Program-made: the position numbers and the translations under genes
Shown here: one piece after another, positions 1 through 10,092 of the stretch
How positions within the stretch are numbered: position 1 is the stretch's first letter
Layout: the number at the start of each line of letters is the position of its first letter
Assembly: GCF_002135235.1 (NCBI RefSeq)
Contig: NZ_NEGB01000010.1
Span: 1-64,000 of the forward strand
Direction of reading: 5' to 3'
DNA from: Acinetobacter silvestris
GTDB lineage: Bacteria > Pseudomonadota > Gammaproteobacteria > Pseudomonadales > Moraxellaceae
Length of the DNA: 64,000 nt
Notes under the pieces: model-generated
The model's input: only the letters and a program-made list of their open reading frames with translations
Database searches by the model: none
Told to the model about the DNA's origin: nothing

Positions 1-43
1 ATTTATCAGAGGTTTTGTTTAACATCACCGCCGATGGATGTGC

Positions 44-71
44 ATTCTACAGTATTTCAGAACCAACACAA
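44..71 (-). promoter_or_regulatory. possible leftward promoter at window edge
   Basis: On the minus strand a TAGAAT hexamer (plus-strand 44-49) is followed by GCACA, the same -10 and downstream context as the tRNA promoter near 3026. The -35 candidate (TTGTGT at 66-71, 16-nt spacing) is poor. It would drive something left of the window, possibly a stable RNA. Weak call. Confidence 0.25.
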
Positions 72-219
72 CCCCCTTTCTTAATTAATTTATTCAGGTG
101 GGTGTTTATTAATCAAAATAACGTAAAAACTATTACATTTATCTAAAATTTAACCTATTTATCTTTATCTTTATTCTTTAAAATGGTTTTATTCTTTTTT
201 AAACACAATAAATATTGAA

Positions 220-723
220 ATGGCATATTTAATAAATAGAAAGTTTTTCTGTTTAGGGGTCTTACTTTGTATAAGTAATCTATCTCTTGCCAATTCTTCA
301 CACAATTTTTACAGCATTACCCTTTCAATTTTAAGTTATGCGAAGTTTTCCAACCCCAACATTTCTTTCTGTGTCGTCAACAATTTAAGTATCGCCAATC
401 AGTTTAGTTTTTTCGCACAACAAAACAACCACAAGCTAACTATTCATGCAATTAGTGCAGATGAATTACGATCTACATATTGTGACGCTATCTTTTTTAG
501 CAACACCTCTCCCAACACTCAGCAACAGTTGTTAAATAAATCTTTAAATCAATCGATATTGTCATTCAGCACCAATAATAATGAATGTGAAATCGGAAGT
601 TCTTTTTGTTTATTTACCTCCAAAAATGGCAACCCCCTTTTTAAAGTCAACTTAGACAGTCTAGCCCACTCTAAAATTCATGTTGATCCTCGTGTTTTAC
701 TTTTAGCGAAAAACTCGGAGTAA
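220..723 (+). CDS. yfiR: YfiR-family periplasmic repressor (DUF4154)
   Basis: Predicted periplasmic protein of 167 residues that in Pseudomonas binds the periplasmic part of YfiN and holds the cyclase off. Residues 1-25 form a signal peptide (basic start, hydrophobic core, cut near SLANS). Four cysteines remain, at 51, 88, 123 and 130. The last two are seven residues apart, like the redox-sensitive disulfide pair described in P. aeruginosa YfiR, and the first two are 37 apart, close to the other YfiR pair. The core shows the family's ADEL...CDAIFFS, ILSFS and VNL...KIHVDPRVL blocks. It is the first gene of a yfiR-yfiN-yfiB operon, with three bases between its stop and yfiN. No strong Shine-Dalgarno precedes the ATG. 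Identification rests on motifs plus gene order. Confidence 0.85.
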   Translation: MAYLINRKFFCLGVLLCISNLSLANSSHNFYSITLSILSYAKFSNPNISFCVVNNLSIANQFSFFAQQNNHKLTIHAISADELRSTYCDAIFFSNTSPNTQQQLLNKSLNQSILSFSTNNNECEIGSSFCLFTSKNGNPLFKVNLDSLAHSKIHVDPRVLLLAKNSE

Positions 724-726
724 TAC

Positions 727-1944
727 ATGATTAGTACTCTCTATAAGTCAACCTCACTGCAAGCCCTCTTTCGCAAGTCTCAATTTACGATTTTTGCCAT
801 TACATTTTTAATCTGTACTTTTACTTTTGCAACCATTTCTGTATTTACAGTAGAGTCTTATGCAAAACAAAATTTACTTTTAATAAGTCGAACTATATCT
901 GAGCGAATCCAGCCCGCTCTTGTGTTTAAAGATCAAATTGCGATATCTCAAATTATTAATGAATATACCCATCAGCATTCAATTCGACTGATTAAAGTGT
1001 ATGATGATCAAGGCAAACAAATTACCGAAAGTATTAAAAACATTGAGCAATACTCAACTTTACAGAATATCTTTGACCATATTTTCTTACAACAAGCAAT
1101 CAAGCTTCCCGTTCAACATAATGGACGTGTTGTTGGTGAGGTTGTGTTATATGGTAGCTCCAATGAAATTATGATGTTTATCATCAAAATTTTTGCTGGA
1201 CTAATTGTCGGAATGCTATTTATGATTTTGGCACTTTGGTGGTCTGTTAATTCAACTTATCGCCACATCATGCAATCTATTTCACCCATCATTCAGATTG
1301 CACAATTGCTCAGCAGCCAAAAAGCCTACAATTTACGCTTTCCAAACAATGACATTAAAGAGTTTAACCACCTCAATACCGTATTTAATCAGTTACTCGA
1401 TGAAATCCAGTCTTGGCATATTCACCTACAGAATGAAAACAACCAACTTTCTTATCAAGTTCAACACGATCATTTAACTGGTCTAGCTAATCGTAATTAT
1501 TTTTATCAAAAAATATGTCATCTATTTGAAGACCCAAAGCAACGAAATCAATCAGCCTTACTCTTTATAGATAACAATAATTTTAAAGCCATCAATGATC
1601 AATATGGTCATCTCGTTGGGGATGAGGTTTTAAAAGAAATGGCTGATCGTCTCAAAAACAATATTCGCCAAGAAGATTTTGTGGCCCGCTTAGGCGGTGA
1701 TGAATTTGCCATTATTCTTAATTCAGTCGCCAAAATTGAACATGTCATTATCACTGCTGAAAAGCTACTTCAATGTTGCGAAACACCATTAATCTATAAA
1801 GACCAAAAAATTCATTTCAGTTTTAGCTTGGGCATTGCGCTGTCTTCAAAAGCATCCAATCCCGAAGATTTTATTTCTCAAGCCGACCAAGCCATGTATA
1901 AAGCCAAATCATTAAAACACCATTGGTTTATATTTCACTCTTAA
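727..1944 (+). CDS. yfiN: YfiN/TpbB-type membrane diguanylate cyclase
   Basis: Inner-membrane enzyme (405 residues) that makes cyclic di-GMP from two GTP. Order: transmembrane helix about 18-40, a periplasmic sensor loop of about 105 residues, a second helix about 150-172, a HAMP-like stretch 173-235 and a GGDEF domain from about 245 to the end. The active-site GGDEF lies at 323-327. An inhibitory I-site RQED (314-317) sits five residues upstream, so product feedback is expected. The usual FIDLDNFK block reads FIDNNNFK, but the first Asp (282) is kept. YfiR is expected to repress it from the periplasm and YfiB to relieve repression. In Pseudomonas this system controls biofilm and small-colony variants; the same role here is inference. 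Confidence 0.9.
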   Translation: MISTLYKSTSLQALFRKSQFTIFAITFLICTFTFATISVFTVESYAKQNLLLISRTISERIQPALVFKDQIAISQIINEYTHQHSIRLIKVYDDQGKQITESIKNIEQYSTLQNIFDHIFLQQAIKLPVQHNGRVVGEVVLYGSSNEIMMFIIKIFAGLIVGMLFMILALWWSVNSTYRHIMQSISPIIQIAQLLSSQKAYNLRFPNNDIKEFNHLNTVFNQLLDEIQSWHIHLQNENNQLSYQVQHDHLTGLANRNYFYQKICHLFEDPKQRNQSALLFIDNNNFKAINDQYGHLVGDEVLKEMADRLKNNIRQEDFVARLGGDEFAIILNSVAKIEHVIITAEKLLQCCETPLIYKDQKIHFSFSLGIALSSKASNPEDFISQADQAMYKAKSLKHHWFIFHS

Positions 1945-1960
1945 CCCTTAGGAATTTATT

Positions 1961-2443
1961 ATGATTTTGAGTAAAAGCCTCAAAATATCCATTCTTGCAA
2001 TTTTTTGTTTTGCATTATCAGGATGCTTAAGTTTTGGCTCTTTAAGCCATAAACAAGTTCGTATCTTGAAAAAGGAAGGTTTCGTACTCACAGATGAAGG
2101 CTGGAGCCTAGGATTACCCGAACGATTACTTTTTGCTTTTAATGCAACTGAAATTAAGCCATTACATGAATCTGAGCTTATCCGACTCGCAGAACAACTC
2201 AAAAAATATAATTTAAATAAAGTTAAAATTGTAGGCCATACCGATAATGTCGGCAATCCAGAATATAATTTAAAACTTTCAGAACAACGCGCACAAACAG
2301 TTGCGACAATATTCTTAAAGCATGACTTTGCCCCTCAAAATGTATTTGCTTTTGGAAAAGGCTCAACTCAACCTGTTGAAATAAATGACAGTGAAGAACA
2401 TCGTGCTGCAAATAGACGCGTTACCGTTATTATCATTCCCTAA
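1961..2443 (+). CDS. yfiB: YfiB-like OmpA-family lipoprotein
   Basis: Outer-membrane lipoprotein of 160 residues. The N-terminus is a lipoprotein signal with lipobox LSGC (Cys22). The C-terminal 100 residues are an OmpA peptidoglycan-binding domain, with GHTDNVG, LSEQRAQTV and RAANRRV as key blocks. In Pseudomonas YfiB sequesters YfiR at the outer membrane and so activates YfiN. It is third in the operon, 16 bases after yfiN, with AGGA before the ATG. A generic Pal-like lipoprotein is the alternative, but position behind yfiRN makes YfiB much more likely. A strong intrinsic terminator follows. Confidence 0.88.
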   Translation: MILSKSLKISILAIFCFALSGCLSFGSLSHKQVRILKKEGFVLTDEGWSLGLPERLLFAFNATEIKPLHESELIRLAEQLKKYNLNKVKIVGHTDNVGNPEYNLKLSEQRAQTVATIFLKHDFAPQNVFAFGKGSTQPVEINDSEEHRAANRRVTVIIIP

Positions 2444-2464
2444 TTTTTATGATTATTTATAAAT

Positions 2465-2492
2465 AAAAAAGATCTCTTAAGAGATCTTTTTT
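2465..2492. terminator. bidirectional intrinsic terminator after yfiB
   Basis: Stem GATCTC / GAGATC with loop TTAA (2471-2486), flanked by six A on the left and six T on the right, so it can end transcription from either side. It lies between yfiB and the convergent tRNA operon. Confidence 0.85.
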
Positions 2493-2526
2493 ATTGGCGC
2501 TGTATTTTATAGTCAAATTTCAGACA

Positions 2527-2551
2527 TAAAAAAACCGCATCTAAGCGGATT
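2527..2551 (-). terminator. terminator of tRNA operon
   Basis: On the minus strand CCGC-TTAGAT-GCGG (2535-2548) is followed by a run of T (2527-2534). It lies about 30 bases past the last tRNA. Confidence 0.75.
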
Positions 2552-2578
2552 ATTTATATTTAAGTTATAAACTTAAAT

Positions 2579-2655
2579 TGGTCGGAGCAGTAGGATTCGA
2601 ACCTACGACCCCCTGGTCCCAAACCAGGTGCGCTACCAAACTGCGCCATGCTCCG
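2579..2655 (-). tRNA. tRNA-Pro(UGG), second copy
   Basis: 77-nt cloverleaf on the minus strand with encoded CCA. The acceptor stem begins CGGAGCA and pairs with TGCTCCG, the discriminator is A, and the anticodon loop TTTGGGA gives UGG. The T-arm GTAGGTTCGAATCCTAC is intact. It is identical to the copy at 2904-2980 and is the last gene of the Pro-Arg-His-Pro operon. Confidence 0.96.
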
Positions 2656-2669
2656 ATAATATGTGAAAT

Positions 2670-2746
2670 TGGGGTGGATGAAGGGGCTCGAACCCTCGAC
2701 AACCGGAATCACAATCCGGGGCTCTACCAACTGAGCTACAACCACC
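2670..2746 (-). tRNA. tRNA-His(GUG)
   Basis: 77-nt tRNA on the minus strand with encoded CCA. The anticodon loop TTGTGAT gives GUG. The gene begins GGTGG, so the extra 5' G (G-1) characteristic of tRNA-His is encoded and faces C73. Third gene of the tRNA operon. Confidence 0.96.
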
Positions 2747-2783
2747 ATCACATCTTTGGCTCTAAATATCAAGCTACCATAAG

Positions 2784-2860
2784 TGGTGCGCCTGACAGGA
2801 TTCGAACCTGTGACCATCCGCTTAGAAGGCGGATGCTCTATCCAACTGAGCTACAGGCGC
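2784..2860 (-). tRNA. tRNA-Arg(UCU)
   Basis: 77-nt tRNA on the minus strand with encoded CCA. The acceptor GCGCCTG pairs with CAGGCGC, and the anticodon loop CTTCTAA gives UCU, which reads AGA and AGG. Second gene of the tRNA operon. Confidence 0.95.
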
Positions 2861-2903
2861 ATAACCGACGATACCAAATATCACGATCCTCGCCTTGAAG
2901 AAT

Positions 2904-2980
2904 TGGTCGGAGCAGTAGGATTCGAACCTACGACCCCCTGGTCCCAAACCAGGTGCGCTACCAAACTGCGCCATGCTCCG
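2904..2980 (-). tRNA. tRNA-Pro(UGG), first copy
   Basis: 77-nt tRNA identical base for base to the one at 2579-2655, with anticodon UGG and encoded CCA. It is promoter-proximal, starting about 45 bases after the -10 box. Confidence 0.96.
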
Positions 2981-3025
2981 ATTCATCTCAGCTTCTCGTA
3001 TCACACATCGTGTGGTACGGTGTGC

Positions 3026-3054
3026 ATTCTAGGCGTGACGCCCGAAGACGTCAA
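3026..3054 (-). promoter_or_regulatory. sigma-70 promoter of tRNA operon
   Basis: On the minus strand -35 TTGACG (3049-3054) and -10 TAGAAT (3026-3031) are separated by exactly 17 bases. Each box has five of six consensus bases. It drives tRNA-Pro-Arg-His-Pro. Confidence 0.88.
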
Positions 3055-3132
3055 CACCTATCTTAAAAAAAAACTAAAAAAACTCACCAACCGTATATTT
3101 ATCAAGCATATCAGATATTTTTTATACAATTT

Positions 3133-4200
3133 TTAACGTTTTAAGCTCGCACTAAAGTTCAACATACGATCCAATGGTAATTTAGCTCGTGCAGCAAGTA
3201 CCGGATCAACAAATATTTCCTGATCCGATTTTTGTAAAACCTCTAAAATACCATCCAATTCATTCATTGCCATCCATGGACAATGTGCACATGAACGACA
3301 AGTTGCCCCCTCACCCGCAGTTGGCGCTTCAATTAACGTCTTATGTGGTACAGCCTGTTGCATTTTGTAGAAGATGCCACGATCTGTCGCCACAATCAGC
3401 GTGTCATGCGGTAAAGTTTGTGCGGCTTTGATTAATTGCGAGGTACTTCCTACCGCATCCGCAACATCAATCACAGCTTCAGGTGATTCAGGATGTACCA
3501 ATACTGCTGCGTTTGGATAAAGTGCTTTCATATTGGTAATGCCACGCGCACGAAATTCTTCATGCACAATACAGGCACCATCCCACAATAACATTTCAGC
3601 ACCTGTTTTCTTTTGAATATAGCGACCTAAATGCTGATCGGGCGCCCAAATAATTTTTTCACCTAAACTATCCAAATGCTCGATAATTTCGACTGCACAA
3701 CTAGATGTCACTACCCAATCAGCACGTGCTTTGACTGCTGCTGAAGTATTGGCATAGACCACTACAGTATGGTCAGGATGTGCATCACAGAATGCAGTGA
3801 ATTCATCTACAGGACAACCTAAATCTAAAGAACAAGTGGCTTCTAATGTAGGCATCAAGATCTTTTTTTCAGGAGAAAGTATTTTTGACGTTTCTCCCAT
3901 AAATTTCACCCCAGCAACAACCAGTGTCGATGCTGCATGATCACGGCCAAAACGAGCCATTTCTAAAGAATCAGAGACACAACCACCTGTTGCTTCTGCA
4001 AGTTCTTGCACATCAGGATCACAATAATAATGTGCAACAAGCACAGCATTACGTTGCTCTAATTCTGCCTTGATTTGAGCAAATTTCTGTTTTTTAGCTT
4101 CAGGACTCAAACTCGTATCCTTAGGTTCGCCTAAACGATCTAAATGTGCTGTGACAATCGATTTTGCTTCATTGGCAATTAAATTGGTCGCATCATTCAT
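3133..4200 (-). CDS. nadA: quinolinate synthase
   Basis: Condenses iminoaspartate with dihydroxyacetone phosphate to quinolinate in de novo NAD synthesis (cytosol, [4Fe-4S] enzyme). The three cluster cysteines are visible: Cys123 ([10 protein letters not shown]), Cys210 ([11 protein letters not shown]) and Cys307 ([10 protein letters not shown]), spaced as in E. coli C113/C200/C297. I start at the internal ATG at 4200 (355 residues) because AGAAGAG lies six bases upstream; a longer reading from 4221 has no ribosome site. It stands alone here, without nadB or nadC. Full length for the family. Confidence 0.95.
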   Translation of the reverse strand: MNDATNLIANEAKSIVTAHLDRLGEPKDTSLSPEAKKQKFAQIKAELEQRNAVLVAHYYCDPDVQELAEATGGCVSDSLEMARFGRDHAASTLVVAGVKFMGETSKILSPEKKILMPTLEATCSLDLGCPVDEFTAFCDAHPDHTVVVYANTSAAVKARADWVVTSSCAVEIIEHLDSLGEKIIWAPDQHLGRYIQKKTGAEMLLWDGACIVHEEFRARGITNMKALYPNAAVLVHPESPEAVIDVADAVGSTSQLIKAAQTLPHDTLIVATDRGIFYKMQQAVPHKTLIEAPTAGEGATCRSCAHCPWMAMNELDGILEVLQKSDQEIFVDPVLAARAKLPLDRMLNFSASLKR

Positions 4201-4292
4201 AAAAAGCTCTTCTCTATCCATATCGCTTGCTATCTAGCTCGCTTGTGTACATTGTGAAGCTATTTTAGCATTCACCACTAAATTTCCATGAC

Positions 4293-4315
4293 AAAAAAGC
4301 CTCTCAACGGAGGCT
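4293..4315 (-). terminator. terminator of argJ
   Basis: Minus-strand stem AGCCTC / GAGGCT (4298-4315) with loop of six, followed by six T. It lies about 15 bases past the argJ stop. Confidence 0.85.
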
Positions 4316-4329
4316 ATTTTGAAACTCAA

Positions 4330-5550
4330 TTATGATCGGTAATCTGCATTGATCTTGACATAATCATATGACAGATCACAGGTATAGACCGTATCTTTAG
4401 CCTGTCCGCGACCTAAATCGACACGAATGGTCATTTCAGCCTGAGACATAACGCGAGCGCCCGCTTCTTCCGTATAATCTGCGGCAGCTCCACCATCTTT
4501 ACAGATTTGTACATCATCCAACCAAACCTGAATTTTTTCAACGTCTAAATTTTTAACTCCGGCATAACCAATCGCAGCGAGGATACGTCCCCAATTTGGA
4601 TCAGATGCGAAAATAGCCGTTTTGACTAAAGGTGAGTGAGCAATACTATAAGCAATATCACAGCATTCCTGCGTATCATTTCCGCCTTCAACTGTAACCG
4701 TAATAAATTTAGTTGCACCCTCACCATCACGTACAATCAGTTGAGCAAGTCGCATCATCACACGCGTTAAAACCTCTAAGACCACAGCATAACCTGCATC
4801 TTCAGTCGATGTAATTTCAGCACCACCGGCTAAACCCGTAGCTGCAAAAATGCAAGAATCATTGGTCGATGTATCGCCATCAATCGTAATCCGGTTAAAA
4901 GATTGTTCCACTGTCGTTTTTAATAATTGTTGTACCACAGCTCGACTCAATGGTGCATCCGTAGCTACAAAGCTCAGCATCGTTGCCATATTGGGGCGAA
5001 TCATGCCCGCACCTTTAGAAATACCCGTTAAACTATAAGTAATACCGTCTAATTCGAACTGTTCTGAAGCACCTTTGGGTGTGGTGTCTGTAGTCATAAT
5101 ACCTGTTGCAGCATCGATCCAGGCACTATCTTGCAAGCTATCTAAAGCCGGTTGTAATCCAGAGAGTAAGCGCTGCATAGGCAATTGCTCGCCAATCACC
5201 CCTGTTGAAAAAGGTAAAATTTCAAAGGCTTCAACTTGCGCAAGTTCAGCCATTTTTAAACAGGTTTGTTGAGCATTTTCCATACCTAACTTGCCTGTGC
5301 CTGCATTTGCATTCCCAGTATTAATCACCAAGTAGCGTGGATTACCTATCTCAAGATGCTTTTTCGAGACATGTACTGGTGCAGCACAGAATGCATTTTG
5401 AGTAAATACACCTGCAACATTGGTACCTTCGGAAAACTCAAAAACGACTAAATCACGTCGATTCGGATAACGTACATACGCCTCTGCTGAGCCAATTTTT
5501 ACACCTTGCACCACATGCATATGTGGCATAGTCACGTCACCAACAGCCAT
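4330..5550 (-). CDS. argJ: bifunctional ornithine acetyltransferase / N-acetylglutamate synthase
   Basis: Moves the acetyl group from N-acetylornithine to glutamate, and may also use acetyl-CoA, in the cyclic arginine pathway. 406 residues, normal length. The autocleavage site is clear: [16 protein letters not shown], where Thr190 would become the N-terminal nucleophile of the beta chain. The N-terminal part carries [11 protein letters not shown], and the C-terminal part ends in [10 protein letters not shown] as in the family. It stands alone and is transcribed toward its own terminator. The Shine-Dalgarno site is weak, so the exact start is less certain than the gene. Confidence 0.96.
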   Translation of the reverse strand: MAVGDVTMPHMHVVQGVKIGSAEAYVRYPNRRDLVVFEFSEGTNVAGVFTQNAFCAAPVHVSKKHLEIGNPRYLVINTGNANAGTGKLGMENAQQTCLKMAELAQVEAFEILPFSTGVIGEQLPMQRLLSGLQPALDSLQDSAWIDAATGIMTTDTTPKGASEQFELDGITYSLTGISKGAGMIRPNMATMLSFVATDAPLSRAVVQQLLKTTVEQSFNRITIDGDTSTNDSCIFAATGLAGGAEITSTEDAGYAVVLEVLTRVMMRLAQLIVRDGEGATKFITVTVEGGNDTQECCDIAYSIAHSPLVKTAIFASDPNWGRILAAIGYAGVKNLDVEKIQVWLDDVQICKDGGAAADYTEEAGARVMSQAEMTIRVDLGRGQAKDTVYTCDLSYDYVKINADYRS

Positions 5551-5653
5551 TTTTAAGTATCCAGAATGATTAAAAATAAAAACACAGCTTATTAGAAATA
5601 CTCATAAAAATCGAGTGCAATAAAAGACTCCTCTATTTTTATTATTTTTAAAT

Positions 5654-5684
5654 AAAAAAAACCAGTTATCTGCATAACTGGTTT
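5654..5684 (-). terminator. strong intrinsic terminator
   Basis: Ten-base stem (5660-5669 with 5674-5683) with loop CTGC, followed on the minus strand by a run of T. It ends the small exported-protein gene to its right. Confidence 0.9.
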
Positions 5685-5709
5685 AGCACACATGAATTAG
5701 AGTGTTGTA

Positions 5710-6069
5710 TTAAGGTGCCACTGCCGCAGTTGTATTTTCTAACAGCGCCAATTTAACTTTTTCTTGACTCGCTGCAGACAATGCCGGATTTACAGCAATA
5801 ACACGATTTACTGTAGACGGTGTTACAGCAGCAATCGCTGTTGTTTTTAGAATAATCGGACGACCGCCAGTATTACCTAAAGTATAACGAATTCCGGTAC
5901 GTGGACTAATCACGGTAGTTGAATCATTTTTAACTTCAGCTTGTGCCGTGGTAACACCTGCTGCAGCCTGAACATTTGCAACGGTTGTTGCTTGAGGAGC
6001 CGTATCTGCAAATGCCAATACTGGTAAAGTTACCGTTGCCATAAATAAAGCTTTTAATAATTTTTTCAT
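5710..6069 (-). CDS. small exported protein of unknown function
   Basis: I do not recognise a named family. The start chosen (6069) gives 119 residues beginning MKKLLKALFMATVTLPVLAF, a typical signal peptide cut near AFA-D at about residue 21. GGAAAG lies just upstream; a longer in-frame start at 6111 would put 14 extra residues before the signal and is unlikely. The mature part is rich in Ala, Thr and Val with no cysteines. One central patch, SPRTGIRYTLGNTGGRPIIL, may be the conserved core. It lies between secA and argJ, with its own terminator, so is probably a single-gene unit secreted to the periplasm. Confidence 0.7.
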   Translation of the reverse strand: MKKLLKALFMATVTLPVLAFADTAPQATTVANVQAAAGVTTAQAEVKNDSTTVISPRTGIRYTLGNTGGRPIILKTTAIAAVTPSTVNRVIAVNPALSAASQEKVKLALLENTTAAVAP

Positions 6070-6172
6070 TGTCTTTCCAAAGAACAGGACGCTTGTGCAA
6101 GTAAATACCATTTACCGACCATTTCTGCAATGCCTATTGCTCGCTTGGTACGCCTCATTAAATATTTTTTAC

Positions 6173-6200
6173 AAAAAAAAGCAGAACTCACGTTCTGCCC
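6173..6200 (-). terminator. terminator of secA
   Basis: Minus-strand stem GCAGAAC-GTGA-GTTCTGC (6181-6198) followed by eight T. Confidence 0.88.
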
Positions 6201-6216
6201 TTTAAATCAGTAAATT

Positions 6217-8937
6217 TTAAATCTTACCGTGACATTGCTTATATTTTAAACCCGAGCCACATGGACAAGCTGCATTTCGACTTTCAGGCGGAGAAAATAC
6301 TGTTTTTGAGAGATCTGGTTCAGCTTGGAGCTGATTTGGCATGACAACACCAGTCAAACCATCCACTTCATCATGTGCAAAAGACAAGTGCATCGCTTCA
6401 GCCTGTGCCTGCTGTTGTGCTTCCATTGCTGCTAATTCTTCAGCAGTTGGTACATGCACTCGAGAAAGATCTGTCACGACATCTGACTTAATCACACCCA
6501 ACATACTCACAAACAAATTGAATGCTTCTTTCTTATATTCTTGCTCAGGATTTTTCTGTGCATAACCACGTAAATGAATCCCTTGGCGCAAATAATCCAT
6601 AGCAGCCAAATGGTCTTTCCAATGACGATCCAACGCACCTAACATGAAGTGACGTTCTAAAGTCGCAGCAGACTCAGGTCCCATTTGCTCACGGCGACTA
6701 CGGTAACGTGTAATGATTTCATCGCTAATACGCTCAACCAAGGCTTCTTCATCTAAACGACGATCTTCTTCCAACCACTGAGCAACCGGAAGATCGACTC
6801 CTAAATCAACACGTAATGCATTTTCTAGACCTTCAATATCCCATTGATCATGAATCGATTCAGGTGGAATATAGTTTTCGATTAAGCCTTTCATCACTTC
6901 GCGATGCATCTCTTCAATATAATCTTGAAGTGAGCTTTCTTCTAAAACTTCATCACGTTGTGAATAGATAATCTTACGCTGTTCATTATTGACATCATCG
7001 TATTTCAAAAGATTTTTACGAATATCAAAGTTGCGTGCTTCAACTTTACGTTGTGCATTTTCGATAGAACGTGACACCATTTTATGTTCAATAGCTTCAT
7101 CTTCTTGTAAACCCATGGCACGCATCATTGCCACCACACGATCACCTGCGAAAATACGCATTAAATCATCTTCAAGTGACAAGAAGAAACGCGATACACC
7201 TGGATCACCTTGACGACCAGAACGACCACGTAACTGGTTATCAATACGACGTGATTCATGACGTTCAGAACCAATGATATGTAAACCACCAGAACTAAGT
7301 ACCATTTCATTCTGTTTTTCCCATTCTGCTTTTAAACGTGCTTCGTCTTCAGCAGTATGGTTTTCAATTTTTGCAAGTTTTGCTTTCCAGTTACCACCGA
7401 GCAAAATATCAGTACCACGACCGGCCATATTGGTCGCAATGGTGACTGCATTTGGCGAACCCGCTTGCGCAATAATATCCGCTTCACGCTCATGCTGTTT
7501 TGCATTTAGAACTTCATGGGTAATACCCGCTTCACGAAGTTTATCCGACAAAATTTCACTGGCTTCAATGGTCGCTGTACCAATAAGAATTGGTGCAACA
7601 CCGACTTCATGAATTTTTTGAATTTCTTGAATAATGGCATTGTATTTACCATTACGATTTAAATAAATTAAATCATTTTGGTCATTACGAATCATTGGAC
7701 GATGTGTCGGAATCAATACGACATCCAAGCCATAAATTTCTTTCATTTCCGCAGCTTCAGTATCCGCTGTACCAGTCATACCTGACAGCTTTTTATACAA
7801 GCGGAAATAGTTCTGGAAAGTGGTAGTTGCAAGCGTTTGGTTCTCAGGTTGAATTTCTAAACCTTCTTTTGCTTCAACTGCTTGATGTAAACCTTCAGAC
7901 CAACGACGACCTGGCATCGTACGACCTGTATTTTCATCAACAATAATGACTTCACCCTCATGGATGATGTACTGAACATTACGTTGATACAAATAATGAG
8001 CACGAATTGCTGCTGTTACATGATGAACCAAATTTAAGTTTGCCGCTGAATAAAGACTTTCGCCCTCAGCCAACAAACCCATTTGAATTAGTTCATTTTC
8101 TACAGTTTCAAAACCAACTTCAGTCATTTCAACAGAACGTTGTTTTTCATCAATCCAAAAGTGTCCACCATCGGCAACTTTTTCTTCTTTCTGTGCACGA
8201 AGTTTAGGTGGAATACTGTTAATAGCTGTATATAACTGTGATGAATCTTCGCTTTGGCCTGAAATAATCAACGGCGTACGTGCCTCATCAATCAAGATCG
8301 AATCGACCTCATCAATAATGGCATAACTTAAACCACGTTGCTTTTTCTCTGCCATAGAGAAAACCATGTTGTCACGCAAATAATCAAAACCAAATTCATT
8401 ATTGGTTCCGTAAGTAATATCTGAACGATAAGCTTCGGCTTTCTCGTGCGGTGATTGCATTGAATAAATCACGCCAACGCTCAAGCCTAAAAACTCATAC
8501 AGTGGACGGTTCAATTCAGCATCACGTTGTGCCAAATAATCGTTCACGGTAATTACGTGTACGCCTTGTTCACTGATCGCATTGAGATAGACGGCCAAAG
8601 TACCCATCAGGGTTTTACCTTCACCCGTACGCATTTCAGCAATTTTACCTTCGTGTAAGGTAATACCACCAATCAACTGGACGTCATAATGACGCATTCC
8701 CATAATACGCGCACCCGCTTCACGGCATACCGCAAATGCTTCAGGCATCAATTGATCAAGACTTTCGCCTTTTTTATATCGTTGTTTGAATTCTTCGGTC
8801 TTCGCAGATAATTCTGCATCGCTTAAGGCAGATATCGTCGGCTCGAGCGCATTGATCTTCTCGACAATTTTACGCATTCGCTTAAGTTCGCGATCGTTTT
8901 TAGTACCGAAGATTCCTCCGATCAGGCTTGCCAACAT
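6217..8937 (-). CDS. secA: preprotein translocase ATPase
   Basis: ATP-driven motor that pushes unfolded preproteins through SecYEG. 906 residues, standard length. Walker A is GEGKT (105-109), the DEAD-type motif is [12 protein letters not shown], and [12 protein letters not shown] and [11 protein letters not shown] are the second ATPase-domain motifs. The C-terminus has the zinc site Cys891, Cys893, Cys902, His903 (CPCGSG...QCH) used for SecB and lipid contact. No secM-like gene lies upstream; the 346-base region before the start has no convincing ORF. Confidence 0.98.
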   Translation of the reverse strand: MLASLIGGIFGTKNDRELKRMRKIVEKINALEPTISALSDAELSAKTEEFKQRYKKGESLDQLMPEAFAVCREAGARIMGMRHYDVQLIGGITLHEGKIAEMRTGEGKTLMGTLAVYLNAISEQGVHVITVNDYLAQRDAELNRPLYEFLGLSVGVIYSMQSPHEKAEAYRSDITYGTNNEFGFDYLRDNMVFSMAEKKQRGLSYAIIDEVDSILIDEARTPLIISGQSEDSSQLYTAINSIPPKLRAQKEEKVADGGHFWIDEKQRSVEMTEVGFETVENELIQMGLLAEGESLYSAANLNLVHHVTAAIRAHYLYQRNVQYIIHEGEVIIVDENTGRTMPGRRWSEGLHQAVEAKEGLEIQPENQTLATTTFQNYFRLYKKLSGMTGTADTEAAEMKEIYGLDVVLIPTHRPMIRNDQNDLIYLNRNGKYNAIIQEIQKIHEVGVAPILIGTATIEASEILSDKLREAGITHEVLNAKQHEREADIIAQAGSPNAVTIATNMAGRGTDILLGGNWKAKLAKIENHTAEDEARLKAEWEKQNEMVLSSGGLHIIGSERHESRRIDNQLRGRSGRQGDPGVSRFFLSLEDDLMRIFAGDRVVAMMRAMGLQEDEAIEHKMVSRSIENAQRKVEARNFDIRKNLLKYDDVNNEQRKIIYSQRDEVLEESSLQDYIEEMHREVMKGLIENYIPPESIHDQWDIEGLENALRVDLGVDLPVAQWLEEDRRLDEEALVERISDEIITRYRSRREQMGPESAATLERHFMLGALDRHWKDHLAAMDYLRQGIHLRGYAQKNPEQEYKKEAFNLFVSMLGVIKSDVVTDLSRVHVPTAEELAAMEAQQQAQAEAMHLSFAHDEVDGLTGVVMPNQLQAEPDLSKTVFSPPESRNAACPCGSGLKYKQCHGKI

Positions 8938-9283
8938 ATAAACTCTCTAAATCTTACTTATCAAAATAAATTTTTTCTCAGACGTTATTATGGTGCTAGA
9001 AATTTGAAGTACAAGGGTTTTGCACAAAACCAAGTAAAAAATTCTGACTGTAGTATCTAGCACTTAGAGTCTAAGGCGCATTAATGTAGCAAATTTGATC
9101 TATCTATACATAGAAGATTTATCAGATTGCTAAAAATATTTTCAATATCGTATTTTTCTTATATCCAAATTTTGTATAAATAAATAGAAAAATACTATTT
9201 TTAACTCTAAAGAAAATCAGTGATAGTCATTCCAATAGGTTAAATACTAAAAATTGAACACAAAAACTTTAAGGGCTGCAATC
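8938..9283. other. divergent intergenic region, secA / peroxiredoxin
   Basis: 346 AT-rich bases between two divergent genes. It must hold both promoters. I see no convincing ORF, RNA gene or repeat. Confidence 0.6.
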
Positions 9284-9925
9284 ATGACACTACGTTTAGG
9301 CGACACTGCACCAAATTTCGATCAAGAATCCAGTATTGGGCCGATTAATTTTTATGACTTCCTCGATGACAGTTGGGGTATTTTATTTTCTCATCCAGCG
9401 GACTATACCCCAGTATGCACCACTGAATTGGGCTATACCGCCAAGCTCAGCGATGAATTTAAACAACGCGGCGTGAAAGTCATTGCACTGTCGGTAGATG
9501 ATGTGAAGTCACATTTAGGCTGGATTAATGATATTAATGAAACCCAAGCAACTCAAGTGGATTTTCCCATTCTTGCAGATCAAGATCGTAAAGTTTCAAC
9601 GCTATATGATTTCATTCACCCCAACGCCAGTGCAACGGCGACAGTACGCTCTTTGGTGATTATTGATCCAGACAAAAAAATACGCCTCATCATTACTTAT
9701 CCAGCTTCGACCGGACGTAATTTTAATGAAATTTTACGTGTAGTTGATTCCCTGCAACTCACGGATCAATATAAAGTTGCAACCCCTGCTAACTGGCAGC
9801 AAGGTCAAGATGTGATTATTGTGCCCTCTATTCAAGATGTGACTGAATTAGAAGAACGTTTCCCTAAAGGCTATACCGTGATCAAGCCTTATTTACGCTT
9901 AACACCGCAACCAAATCATCATTAA
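9284..9925 (+). CDS. 1-Cys peroxiredoxin (Prx6 type)
   Basis: Thiol peroxidase reducing hydrogen peroxide and organic peroxides in the cytosol. From the ATG at 9284 (AAGGG eight bases upstream) it has 213 residues; a TTG at 9254 is in frame but has no ribosome site. The peroxidatic Cys45 sits in HPADYTPVCTTELG. No other cysteine exists in the protein, so it is a 1-Cys enzyme needing an external reductant. The long C-terminal half (WQQGQDVI, FPKGYTVIKPYLR) is typical of Prx6 and not of AhpC. Single gene with its own terminator. Confidence 0.93.
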   Translation: MTLRLGDTAPNFDQESSIGPINFYDFLDDSWGILFSHPADYTPVCTTELGYTAKLSDEFKQRGVKVIALSVDDVKSHLGWINDINETQATQVDFPILADQDRKVSTLYDFIHPNASATATVRSLVIIDPDKKIRLIITYPASTGRNFNEILRVVDSLQLTDQYKVATPANWQQGQDVIIVPSIQDVTELEERFPKGYTVIKPYLRLTPQPNHH

Positions 9926-9969
9926 AATAAAGTCACTCACATTATAAAGTCAGAACTATTTTCCATAAC

Positions 9970-9996
9970 GCCCCATCTTCGGATGGGCTTTTTATT
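9970..9996 (+). terminator. terminator after peroxiredoxin
   Basis: Stem CCCATC-TTCG-GATGGG (9972-9987), a stable UUCG tetraloop, followed by CTTTTTATTTT. Confidence 0.88.
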
Positions 9997-10092
9997 TTAG
10001 CCACTTACATAAATTGTAAAAACAGGATTGGTCTTTCACTCAATCTAGGTTATAAATCCAACGATTACTTTTAAACTTAAAATAAACACAAC

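Noticed and set aside
2560..3136. Several ORFs of 60-117 residues on both strands across the tRNA operon
   Set aside because: They translate tRNA genes (repeated GAVGFEPTTPWSQ-type strings are the well-known tRNA artefact).
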